Source: Natrinema sp. DC36 (lineage in GTDB: Archaea; Halobacteriota; Halobacteria; Halobacteriales; Natrialbaceae). Taken from it: DNA of 64,000 nucleotides. This document shows, in pieces, positions 57,491 to 64,000 of the stretch (position 1 is the stretch's first letter; each line of letters starts with the position of its first letter). The translations under genes were made by a program, and so were the position numbers. Below the pieces are notes generated by a model. It made no database searches. It was not told the origin of the DNA and saw nothing but the letters and a program-made list of their open reading frames with translations. The stretch covers positions 558,001-622,000 of the forward strand of contig NZ_CP084472.1 in assembly GCF_020405225.1 (NCBI RefSeq). Direction: 5' to 3'.

Positions 57491-57663
57491 GTCACCGAGT
57501 AACTGCGTGGACGTTTGAGCACGCCGATGTCCTGCTGTTGTTTATCGGGATGTTCGTCGCGTTCACGTATGGTGCGGTCAACCTCTCCCTCCGTGGTGCG
57601 GTGTTCCTTACCGTATTCACGGGGTTGTTTACGTTGTTCATCCAGCGTATTGAGCGGATCTAA
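57487..57663 (+). CDS. 58-residue membrane protein
   Basis: GTG start overlapping the preceding stop (GTGA). Two hydrophobic helices (VLLLFIGMFVAFTYGAVNLS and GAVFLTVFTGLFTLFI). The stop overlaps that of the convergent zinc-ribbon gene. Confidence 0.6.
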   Translation: MSHRVTAWTFEHADVLLLFIGMFVAFTYGAVNLSLRGAVFLTVFTGLFTLFIQRIERI

Positions 57664-57818
57664 CTTTTGTGATTGTGGCGGTCTCGTTTGACGTTACCAC
57701 CGTGAGCACTGTTCTTTTTTAGTTCCGTTCCGCAGTCTGGACATTCGAGCATTCCACGATAGTTTTCTTTCAATTCGTCTTCCTTTCTTCCCGATTGACA
57801 TACGTTGCAATATTCCAC
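57660..57818 (-). CDS. 52-residue zinc-ribbon protein
   Basis: CNVCQSGR and CPDCGTEL, 19 residues apart, form a clear ribbon; the C-terminus is basic (HGGNVKRDRHNHKS). The GTG at 57816-57818 is a reasonable start, but the frame is open upstream to 57917 with other non-ATG starts. It is the only minus-strand gene in this block. Confidence 0.58.
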   Translation of the reverse strand: MEYCNVCQSGRKEDELKENYRGMLECPDCGTELKKNSAHGGNVKRDRHNHKS

Positions 57819-57875
57819 GTCCCTACCACAGCCCAACAGGATAATGAATGTTTTGGCCTCACACAGTTGCGTGTT

Positions 57876-57912
57876 ACTTACCAGATGCGTACCGAAAGGC
57901 TTTTTAATATAT
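57876..57912. promoter_or_regulatory. overlapping divergent promoter with operator
   Basis: GGCTTTTTAATATATACC can serve as TATA box on both strands. TTACTTACCAG (57876-57886) is the operator element downstream in the minus direction and upstream in the plus direction. One operator may therefore control both genes. Confidence 0.52.
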
Positions 57913-57955
57913 ACCACCTACTAATGAGTGTGAAGTGCCCAATGAGGTTCAAAGC

Positions 57956-59326
57956 ATGAGCAACGAAGACAATAACGCGGACGACGACGGGTACACGACG
58001 TATCCCCAGGTCACTCAGCACCCCCACTCGATCGTTGTGGGAGATGAGATTGTGGATATCGTCACGAGCGCGACGATTGACAGCAACACCGAGGATACTG
58101 GAACTGGTATTGGTGTTGTTTTCAAAAACCCGACCGTTCCGAAAGGTTCTGTCTGGAAGCAGCGAGACATTCCAGGCGATTATCACGATTCGGCTGCGGA
58201 ATTCAACGCCGATCTCAAGGTTGCATTCGCGGACGATGGTGACTACGTGAACGGTGTCGAGGTAGACGAGGTCGATATTGGCGATGCGGTAGTTCGAATC
58301 GACGCTGCACTCGGTGAAGGTAACGAACTGGATACTGAGAACGACCAGTTCCGTGATTATCGTCTCCCCGTTGATTACAAGATTGCCGATAAGAACGACC
58401 GTGATGTGGAGGTTCAAACGGTAGAATTCGACGGTGAAACAAAGACGACGGGTATCGATGTTGGTGGGGGTTCGTTCCAATCCACCGAAGTTGAATCGTT
58501 CGACCACGATGAAGTGATGGTTTGGTACGGGGGAATGGCAGGTCAGTTCATCCTTCGAGCGCTGGATATTAACGGCCTCCCATCCGCTCGTTACAAGGAC
58601 GACGGATATCTGGTCAAAGGCGTTCTTCAACACCCACTCGGTTGGTTCGACCGAGATACGGAGAACTACAACGTCGATAGTACCGACCGCTCGAAACTCG
58701 CTCGTGATGCGTCGAACGGTGGTCTCGGTCGTCCACCGCGTGTTGTTCGTCCGCTTATTCTCCAGAAAGATCTCGAGGGAGAATCGGTATTCATCGGAAT
58801 CGATCGGTATAACGGTGGTCGGATGTTGGAAGCGACGACCGCCTACAACGATTTCGAAGGTGACGACTACGAGAGCGCCACCGACATCGACCTTCATTAC
58901 GAACCAGAGATCGATGATATCATCTGTGAAGAATTCGACGTAGATGATCCGACCGAAGTCTACGAACTGTACCACGGTGATGGTTGGCAGCCGAAGATCG
59001 ACGGTGGTGATGAAGGTAACGACACTGACACGTCTGGTGCCTCGTTCGACGTGAGTATGGGTGACGACGAGGATGAGTCAGACGACAGCGGTGTTGACCA
59101 TCCCACTGAAGACGAGCAGCAGTTCGGTCAGATGATATCGGAGCAGATCGCTGGCCGTACGGACGCTGATCCAGACGATGATATCTTCGAGGGCGCGGAT
59201 GGAAAGACCGATCTCGAGGGGCTCGTCGGACTCAACGCCGAACAGTTCTCCGTAACTCCCGACGTGGACGCGATTCGAACTGTCGTGTATTCAAACACCG
59301 ATCATCTGAACACTGGGGACTTATAG
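57956..59326 (+). CDS. large acidic protein, about 456 residues, unknown function
   Basis: Start at ATG 57956; a GTG at 57935 lies nearer the predicted start of transcription and would add seven residues. A beta-rich N-terminal half (VVGDEIVDIVTSATIDSNTE, GIGVVFKNPTVPKGSVWKQR), a middle with RPPRVVRPLILQKDLEGESV and a long acidic tail (DVSMGDDEDESDDSGVDHPT). It is monocistronic and the longest unknown gene in the right part. A DNA-binding or replication role would fit the acidic-tail layout, but nothing confirms it. Confidence 0.72.
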   Translation: MSNEDNNADDDGYTTYPQVTQHPHSIVVGDEIVDIVTSATIDSNTEDTGTGIGVVFKNPTVPKGSVWKQRDIPGDYHDSAAEFNADLKVAFADDGDYVNGVEVDEVDIGDAVVRIDAALGEGNELDTENDQFRDYRLPVDYKIADKNDRDVEVQTVEFDGETKTTGIDVGGGSFQSTEVESFDHDEVMVWYGGMAGQFILRALDINGLPSARYKDDGYLVKGVLQHPLGWFDRDTENYNVDSTDRSKLARDASNGGLGRPPRVVRPLILQKDLEGESVFIGIDRYNGGRMLEATTAYNDFEGDDYESATDIDLHYEPEIDDIICEEFDVDDPTEVYELYHGDGWQPKIDGGDEGNDTDTSGASFDVSMGDDEDESDDSGVDHPTEDEQQFGQMISEQIAGRTDADPDDDIFEGADGKTDLEGLVGLNAEQFSVTPDVDAIRTVVYSNTDHLNTGDL

Positions 59327-59354
59327 GAAGATACCGTTTCTATTAGTATAGTTT

Positions 59355-60002
59355 ATGAAATGCGATTTTTGTAGCTCGGATTATGAGAACCTTGGTCAAC
59401 ACTGGGCCATGTCTTCATGTCCATATCCAGACATTTCTCATTTAGATGATTTCTTTACAGGATGTTTGATGGGGGATGGATGGATTGACCATAGCGGTAG
59501 CAACCCATCTTTTGGGGTGGGTTCTAAAGAAAAAGAATATGTTAATTATGTAGATGGGATGTTGGGGAACGTTTCAACTAACATTCGAGTGAGAGATCTG
59601 GATGATGGGGGAGGATATGGGAATGGGACATTCTATGTACTAACCACCCGCCGACACCCACATTTAGATAAATTTGCGGGCTGGTATGATAGTGGTGAGA
59701 AGGTTTGGCCTGATAGTGTTGATCTGACACCAACAACGCTGAAACACTGGTTTGTTGGGGACGGGACTTTTGATAATACCAACACTGCGTTTAGGGTTTC
59801 CATCGCATGTTACAATGAGAGAAAAAACGTGGACAAAATATCATCTTACTTTAGAGATGTAAGCTTACCAGAACCAAATTATTACCATGAGTCGGAGAAC
59901 GCATTTAAAGTAGTCTGGTCGGCTGACGCCACTCGAGAGTTGTTTGAGTATATGGGGGACCCGTTACCTGGGTTTGAATACAAGTGGCCTGACGGGTATT
60001 AA
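59355..60002 (+). CDS. LAGLIDADG homing endonuclease
   Basis: 215 residues. Two LAGLIDADG-type helices, FFTGCLMGDGWIDHSG (about 33-48) and LKHWFVGDGTFDNT (about 134-147), each carry the catalytic GDG. A CDFC...CPYPD finger opens the protein. The gene is clearly more AT-rich than its neighbours and not part of their operons, consistent with a free-standing mobile gene. The second motif spacing fits a single-chain double-motif enzyme. Confidence 0.82.
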   Translation: MKCDFCSSDYENLGQHWAMSSCPYPDISHLDDFFTGCLMGDGWIDHSGSNPSFGVGSKEKEYVNYVDGMLGNVSTNIRVRDLDDGGGYGNGTFYVLTTRRHPHLDKFAGWYDSGEKVWPDSVDLTPTTLKHWFVGDGTFDNTNTAFRVSIACYNERKNVDKISSYFRDVSLPEPNYYHESENAFKVVWSADATRELFEYMGDPLPGFEYKWPDGY

Positions 60003-60019
60003 TTGGACTGGGGTTGGGT

Positions 60020-60048
60020 TGTTACCATAACCTTTTTATTTACTTACC
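60020..60048 (+). promoter_or_regulatory. promoter with elements on both sides of TATA
   Basis: GTTACCATAACC precedes CTTTTTATT and TACTTACCAC follows it; the ATG at 60078 is near the predicted start. This promoter combines both arrangements seen elsewhere. Confidence 0.6.
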
Positions 60049-60077
60049 ACGTATGTACATACGGAGAAGCCCAACCC

Positions 60078-60200
60078 ATGAACGAAGAAGACAAGAACGA
60101 CGCTCAACGCCAACTCGACAGCGCGGTAATGGCATTCAGCAACGATGACGAGGAGTACGGCATGTTCAACATCGGTCGGGCGTACGAAAAACTCAACTAA
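60078..60200 (+). CDS. 40-residue acidic microprotein
   Basis: ATG at 60078 agrees with the promoter. Helical and charged (EEDKNDAQRQLDSAVMAFSN). First of two genes in the unit. Unknown function. Confidence 0.55.
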   Translation: MNEEDKNDAQRQLDSAVMAFSNDDEEYGMFNIGRAYEKLN

Positions 60201-60207
60201 CACAACA

Positions 60208-60783
60208 ATGACGCTAACTATTCCAGCAGAAGACGGCGAGCACAGTATCGAAGACTATGACGTGACGGTTGAACTCGACTACCAGTACGAACTCGGTGGT
60301 GGGGGCTACGACGCTGCAAAGGTCTCCACCAGAGGAGGGGTCGATATCTATCTGGATGAAGATGGGGATTACTGGATTTCGAAGAGCCACTGTTCCGAGG
60401 ATGCGATTCTCCCGCTAACCAACGGTGAGTTTGCAGACGTACTTGCCGAATTCGATGCGGAAGAGGATATCGAGGTTCCTGAAGAAGAGGGGACGTATTA
60501 TCGACAGGGTCGTGAGATTACTGTCGAGGAAACTGAACCAGAGTACGAAACCGAACTGCGCGGATATCCCGCCACGCTGATTTGGGAAGACAATCCTATC
60601 GAAGTATATGAGGATTCTGACGGGGATTACTGGATCAAGCAGTATCATCGGGATGATGATTGCGCCACTCTCATCATGGAATCGAATCCCATCTACGACG
60701 CCATTAACGATGTCGTCACGGAAAGCGAGGAAGATGGTGTGACAGCAGACGGTTGTAGCGGGTCTGACGGTCTGTTTGCATAG
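60208..60783 (+). CDS. 191-residue acidic protein with internal duplication
   Basis: Two copies of a motif, IYLDEDGDYWISKSH (about 48-62) and VYEDSDGDYWIKQYH (about 131-145), sit in otherwise similar contexts, so the protein is probably a tandem duplication of a domain of about 80 residues. No known family. It ends with a cysteine/glycine-rich tail. Confidence 0.66.
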   Translation: MTLTIPAEDGEHSIEDYDVTVELDYQYELGGGGYDAAKVSTRGGVDIYLDEDGDYWISKSHCSEDAILPLTNGEFADVLAEFDAEEDIEVPEEEGTYYRQGREITVEETEPEYETELRGYPATLIWEDNPIEVYEDSDGDYWIKQYHRDDDCATLIMESNPIYDAINDVVTESEEDGVTADGCSGSDGLFA

Positions 60784-60824
60784 CGTAGTATAACGTCTCT
60801 TTTCGGTTATTGTTTGGTATGGAA

Positions 60825-60854
60825 AGTTTTATAGTGTGGTAGGTACTTGGTAGT
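60825..60854 (+). promoter_or_regulatory. promoter with GTGGTAGGTAC
   Basis: AGTTTTATAG (TATA) then GTGTGGTAGGTACTTGGTAG immediately before ATG 60858; one base differs from the consensus operator. Confidence 0.6.
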
Positions 60855-60857
60855 GGT

Positions 60858-61295
60858 ATGGGACGAAGCCATACCCACGAATGGAGACCATTGGACGAAG
60901 ATGATCCAGTCTTCGAAGATGGTGCAGCCATTTTTCGCCAACAGTGTGACCACGTCGAAATTCTGGGCTCACAGACCAGTTCTCGTCACGATGAGACGTT
61001 CTATGAGGAAGGCGCACAGTGCCCAGAGACGCAACACATTCGCATGGACATGCGAACCCTCGGTATTGGAGACGACACGTTCACGTTCGCTAAATGCGTG
61101 AATGACTGGTTCTCGCGGAACGAAGACCACGAGGATTTTGAGACGGTTGAGAGCGCCGTCATGGAGATCGAACAAGCAATGAGGGATGGGGAAGGGGAGA
61201 TCGATGAGATCGATCCAGACGCCACTCACGGGCGTGTAGTTGCTGAGTATAACGACATTACAGCGATTTACACTCCCAACGGGGTTGAAGAATAA
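60858..61295 (+). CDS. 145-residue His/Cys-containing protein, operon head
   Basis: The N-terminal half has scattered Cys and His (SHTHEWRPLDE, FRQQCDHVEILG, AQCPETQHIRMDM) that could make a zinc site, followed by an acidic helical half. Leaderless. It opens an operon running to 62262. Confidence 0.66.
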   Translation: MGRSHTHEWRPLDEDDPVFEDGAAIFRQQCDHVEILGSQTSSRHDETFYEEGAQCPETQHIRMDMRTLGIGDDTFTFAKCVNDWFSRNEDHEDFETVESAVMEIEQAMRDGEGEIDEIDPDATHGRVVAEYNDITAIYTPNGVEE

Positions 61296-61471
61296 TGGAA
61301 CTAACCATTAAACACGCCTATAGTCAAGGCTACGAACCTATCTCAAACATCAAGTACTTCGAAGTTCTTGATGATCCAGACGAGCCTGGAGAATCGCTAT
61401 ACTGTGAGTTTAAAGACGGACATGAAGAGACGTTTAAAGATGTGGATATTGCGGGAGGTGACGCCGAATGA
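61295..61471 (+). CDS. 58-residue protein
   Basis: One-base overlap with the previous gene's last base. Beta-type sequence (ISNIKYFEVLDDPDEPGESL) with an acidic tail. Not recognised. Confidence 0.6.
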   Translation: MELTIKHAYSQGYEPISNIKYFEVLDDPDEPGESLYCEFKDGHEETFKDVDIAGGDAE

Positions 61472-61800
61472 ACGATTCGGACCACAAACTCCAGATCGGC
61501 GCACTCGAGTTAGCGTTAGAAATTCAGAAAGAGAACCACGATCTTGTCGAGCGAGTGGACGCTCATAACCAGAGCATCCACATTGTTCCGAAGGGCAACC
61601 TCACCCAAACCGAGCGAGAGATGTTGGAAGATGCAGCCGAGGAGTGGGTCGATGGGTACCCGTATACGGTTAGCGAATGGTGGCCTGATCGACAGAACAA
61701 CGAAATACCGCTCGTCATTGGGTCGTATTGGCCGACTGGCGGTCAACTGTCTGCCGAACAACTCGAAACGTATGACGAATTCGTACACTCAGAAACATGA
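61468..61800 (+). CDS. 110-residue protein
   Basis: Helical N-terminus (LQIGALELALEIQKENHDLV) and a tryptophan-rich centre (YPYTVSEWWPDRQNNEIPLV). ATGA overlaps on both sides. Unknown function. Confidence 0.65.
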   Translation: MNDSDHKLQIGALELALEIQKENHDLVERVDAHNQSIHIVPKGNLTQTEREMLEDAAEEWVDGYPYTVSEWWPDRQNNEIPLVIGSYWPTGGQLSAEQLETYDEFVHSET

Positions 61801-61967
61801 ATAAAGCCTATTGTCCAACTTGCCAGCGAACGGTCGTACCGAGTGAACACAACTGCGATTCGCCGCTGCTGACGGAGAGTGGGGGCGATCTTCATCCATC
61901 TGGCGATGTCCGAATTACCGAATCGGACGTTCGTCCGAACGGTAAGGGGGTGAATACAGCAGTATGA
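61797..61967 (+). CDS. 56-residue zinc-binding microprotein
   Basis: CPTCQRTV near the N-terminus with HNC downstream provides a likely zinc site; the remainder is probably disordered. Overlaps neighbours by four bases. Confidence 0.58.
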   Translation: MNKAYCPTCQRTVVPSEHNCDSPLLTESGGDLHPSGDVRITESDVRPNGKGVNTAV

Positions 61968-62095
61968 GCGAGGTTGAGCAGCACGGATCGTTGTACTGTC
62001 AGTCATGTCGATGTAAGCGGTATCACCACAACCACCAGTGTCAACACTGTGGAAAAACCAATCACCGTTCGAAAAATGCAGTTATCGGACAATGA
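61964..62095 (+). CDS. 43-residue zinc-ribbon microprotein
   Basis: CQSCRCKRYHHNHQCQHCGK is a compact double knuckle with extra histidines. Lies next to another zinc microprotein, so the two may be diverged duplicates. Confidence 0.6.
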   Translation: MSEVEQHGSLYCQSCRCKRYHHNHQCQHCGKTNHRSKNAVIGQ

Positions 62096-62262
62096 CAAAA
62101 TACACCCTAAATCTAATTGAGGCCGAGGTCGGTGAAGAGATCGACGTTCCAGACGATGCTGAGGAAGTGGAACTGGAATATTACACGATCAATCCGAGTA
62201 TCGACGGGGAGTGGGTACGAAAGCAGATGGTTCGTATCAAATTCCTCACTCCTATAGAATAG
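62092..62262 (+). CDS. 56-residue acidic protein
   Basis: Begins at the ATGA overlap (62092). Beta-rich sequence (EVELEYYTINPSIDGEWVRK) ends the operon. No family recognised. Confidence 0.6.
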   Translation: MTKYTLNLIEAEVGEEIDVPDDAEEVELEYYTINPSIDGEWVRKQMVRIKFLTPIE

Positions 62263-62270
62263 ATAGGAAG

Positions 62271-62299
62271 CTTTTTATTTGCGTACCACTTACTTACCA
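62271..62299 (+). promoter_or_regulatory. promoter with TACCACTTACTTACC
   Basis: CTTTTTATTT (TATA) followed by two overlapping inverse copies of the element, then the ATG at 62304. Confidence 0.6.
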
Positions 62300-62303
62300 T
62301 CGG

Positions 62304-62459
62304 ATGGAAACGATAGACGATTTCGAAGTGGTTCACCACGATGGAAAACTCGGCATTCGGGTTAAAGGGACCAATAACCCGAACACGTGGGTGGCACTAC
62401 ACAGTCTTCGGGTTTTGAAGGCGCGTACGAATTACGAAATTTCGAGCAAACTACCATGA
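62304..62459 (+). CDS. 51-residue small protein, operon head
   Basis: Leaderless. Small beta protein (DFEVVHHDGKLGIRVKGTNN). Overlaps the kinase-like gene by ATGA. Unknown function. Confidence 0.6.
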   Translation: METIDDFEVVHHDGKLGIRVKGTNNPNTWVALHSLRVLKARTNYEISSKLP

Positions 62460-63175
62460 ATGTTCAACAGAGCCAAGATGAGACAAGTGTCGAGATCGAG
62501 CAGATTCAAACGGTCAATGGGGAACCAAGCAAGATCGATGCGAACGTGTTCCTCTTTATCGGTCTGCCTGGAACGGGGAAGACGTACGCCGCTGAGGTAG
62601 CAGCAGAGACCCTCGACGGTACGTCACACGAGTTTTCGGACTACGTTCGGTATGCGTATGAAGCCGAGACGGGTGGCGAGACGGATGATAATTCCCTTGG
62701 CGAGTGGGCCGCACAGAAGAAGGCTGAAGAAGGCGCAGACCACTTCGCTCGAGGACTTTGTACGTCTCTGTCTCAAGGCGGGATTCCGCGTTCGAAGAAC
62801 ATGTGCGTGGCGGGTGTGCGGTCGCCAGAAGAGGCTGAAGCGTTTCGAGAGCGGTTCACGAACGTTACTGCCGTGAGTATCTGGACGCTTCCAGACATCC
62901 GTTACGATCGTCTTGAGGAACGTGAGGGTGACTACTCCTATACGACGTTCCATGAGCGGAAGCAGCGAGAACTATGGGAGTGGAACTGTATCAAATTCTT
63001 CACGGACGACGATTATTACGACTATATCATTCCGAACAATTTCGAGAAGGATCTGTTCGAGAACAAGGTTAATTCGGTTTGTAACTTCGTTGCAGACGGG
63101 TTCGAGTACGAACCGTACACCGAAGACCCGTTCCCAGACGGACTCAGCAGCCAACACATCGCGCAGTATCTATGA
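62456..63175 (+). CDS. P-loop nucleotide-kinase-like protein
   Basis: 239 residues. Walker A FIGLPGTGKTYAAEVA (about 36-51) starts an adenylate-kinase-like fold; CVAGVRSPEEAEAFRERF (about 118-135) matches the DGIRS-type segment of archaeal dephospho-CoA/nucleotide kinase-like proteins, followed by a lid with RYDRLEEREGDYSYTTFHER. It probably phosphorylates a (deoxy)nucleotide or related substrate. It lies beside a MazG-like gene, which supports a role in nucleotide supply. Confidence 0.7.
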   Translation: MNVQQSQDETSVEIEQIQTVNGEPSKIDANVFLFIGLPGTGKTYAAEVAAETLDGTSHEFSDYVRYAYEAETGGETDDNSLGEWAAQKKAEEGADHFARGLCTSLSQGGIPRSKNMCVAGVRSPEEAEAFRERFTNVTAVSIWTLPDIRYDRLEEREGDYSYTTFHERKQRELWEWNCIKFFTDDDYYDYIIPNNFEKDLFENKVNSVCNFVADGFEYEPYTEDPFPDGLSSQHIAQYL

Positions 63176-63585
63176 ACGAACACGATCAATTCATTTACGA
63201 CCGTCGAGTTGATGAGGCCGTTCGACAGTGGCTTGAGAAAAGCACGTCGAACGTGGCAAAGTGGGGACTTCAGGACGTTGGAACCATGCTTCTCGCCACG
63301 CAAGAGGAACTTGCGGAGGTGGTTGAAGAGGCCGATCCTCACCTTCAACCCAGTGAATTTGGACTTAAGGCGGGGCTGAAGGAAATAGAACGATTGGGTT
63401 TTAATATTCGAGATGTCCACGAAAATATCTACGAGGATGAGGATGGTAATCCAGTAGACGACCCACCTTCGTTCGAATTCGATCCATATGAAGATGATCT
63501 CGATCGGATTGAAGATGAGTTAGCCGATACAGCCGCGCTCCTCATCCAGATCCAGGCCGCTATTGTTCGGGCTCGAGAACAGTAA
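63172..63585 (+). CDS. MazG-like nucleotide pyrophosphohydrolase
   Basis: 137 residues. The motif LLATQEELAEVVEEA (about 42-56) and later IEDELADTAALLIQIQ (about 112-127) match the EExxE...ExxD metal-binding helices of the all-alpha NTP pyrophosphatases. Such enzymes hydrolyse NTPs or alarmone-like nucleotides and are common in viruses. ATGA overlap with the kinase-like gene. Confidence 0.72.
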   Translation: MNEHDQFIYDRRVDEAVRQWLEKSTSNVAKWGLQDVGTMLLATQEELAEVVEEADPHLQPSEFGLKAGLKEIERLGFNIRDVHENIYEDEDGNPVDDPPSFEFDPYEDDLDRIEDELADTAALLIQIQAAIVRAREQ

Positions 63586-63626
63586 GCGTCACAAGTCTTT
63601 TCATTCAGTTCTACGTACCAGTAGCC

Positions 63627-64000
63627 ATGCGACGTAGAACATTCGTTACATGTATCGCAGTAGCATTGAGTGGTTGTTCAGCATCTGGGGACGAAGGTGA
63701 CGACGAAAAAGATGTCGAGAAACAAGAGCCAGATGTAGCAGAGAACCTTGGTGTTCACAACGATCATGAAGGTCCACCAATCGTAGATAGTACCCTTGGG
63801 AGAGGTAATGCTTTGAACGTCAAAGTGTACGTCAAGCCCGAAGAAGAACCGAAAAATAAGGATCTGTGGGTCTATTTTTACGAAGGTGATGAAATGGTAC
63901 AAGAAACTGGACCAATTAGTTTCGAACTTACTGATGAAGGCGACATCCTCGAGACGTTGCAACCGACTGACGTGCCGACGTACGACGGGTATAAAGTCGC
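63627..64000 (+). CDS. Tat-exported lipoprotein, 3' end outside window
   Basis: The signal MRRRTFVTCIAVALSGCS combines a twin-arginine motif with a lipobox (LSGC), the standard haloarchaeal lipoprotein export signal. An acidic linker (SGDEGDDEKDVEKQEPD) and a beta domain (NALNVKVYVKPEEE, LWVYFYEGDEMVQE) follow. A viral surface lipoprotein could alter the infected cell surface or exclude other viruses; this is inference. The gene is cut by the window edge. Confidence 0.72.
   Translation, partial: MRRRTFVTCIAVALSGCSASGDEGDDEKDVEKQEPDVAENLGVHNDHEGPPIVDSTLGRGNALNVKVYVKPEEEPKNKDLWVYFYEGDEMVQETGPISFELTDEGDILETLQPTDVPTYDGYKV

Overview
The window joins haloarchaeal chromosome (1-5976, visibly GC-rich) to a long, clearly less GC-rich stretch (about 5977-64000) that reads as an archaeal tailed virus integrated as a provirus. 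The acidic proteins, the host gene set (ThiR-type regulator, J-domain protein, HalOD1 protein, LeuS) and the leaderless TATA promoters point to a halophilic archaeon, plausibly of the Natrialba/Haloterrigena group. Family calls come from reading motifs, not from searches.

Host part, all on the minus strand: the 5' end of a class I methyltransferase, a ThiN-domain regulator, a DUF420 membrane protein, a J-domain protein, a HalOD1-type protein and leucyl-tRNA synthetase. The leuS reading frame loses its normal beginning at about 5957-5976, where low-GC DNA starts, so this is the likely left attachment junction. No integrase, tRNA gene or CRISPR array was found, and the right end of the element lies beyond 64000.

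Viral part: (a) 6118-14482, plus strand: family B DNA polymerase, DNA methyltransferase, two PD-(D/E)XK-like nucleases and many small overlapping genes. (b) 41209-14479, minus strand: virion module in the usual order (terminase, portal, DUF2213 protease/scaffold, decoration protein, major capsid protein, head-tail connectors, sheath, tube, frameshifted tail chaperone, tape measure, hub, spike, gp25, baseplate J, tail protein I, fibres). The sheath gene implies a contractile tail. A TFIIB-like zinc ribbon and a possible cyclin-fold protein flank this module. (c) 41489-43456, plus strand: an operon of small zinc proteins and HNH nucleases. (d) 52194-43738, minus strand: about 20 small accessory genes, most with their own promoter. 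(e) 52331-64000, plus strand: operons of small proteins, a LAGLIDADG nuclease, a P-loop nucleotide-kinase-like protein, a MazG-like protein and a Tat lipoprotein.

The most striking signal is a short element, GTGGTAAGTAC or its degenerate forms, that recurs at nearly every accessory and early promoter. It usually sits between the TATA box and a leaderless start codon, and in a second arrangement forms a palindrome directly upstream of the TATA box. The virion operon instead carries two identical copies of a different promoter sequence. This looks like a genome-wide operator system that separates early/accessory from late transcription. Other notable points are a GGGAAAC slippery site in the tail chaperone gene, a tape-measure gene without a usable ATG behind a duplicated leader, and many zinc-ribbon or membrane microproteins of 23-60 residues.
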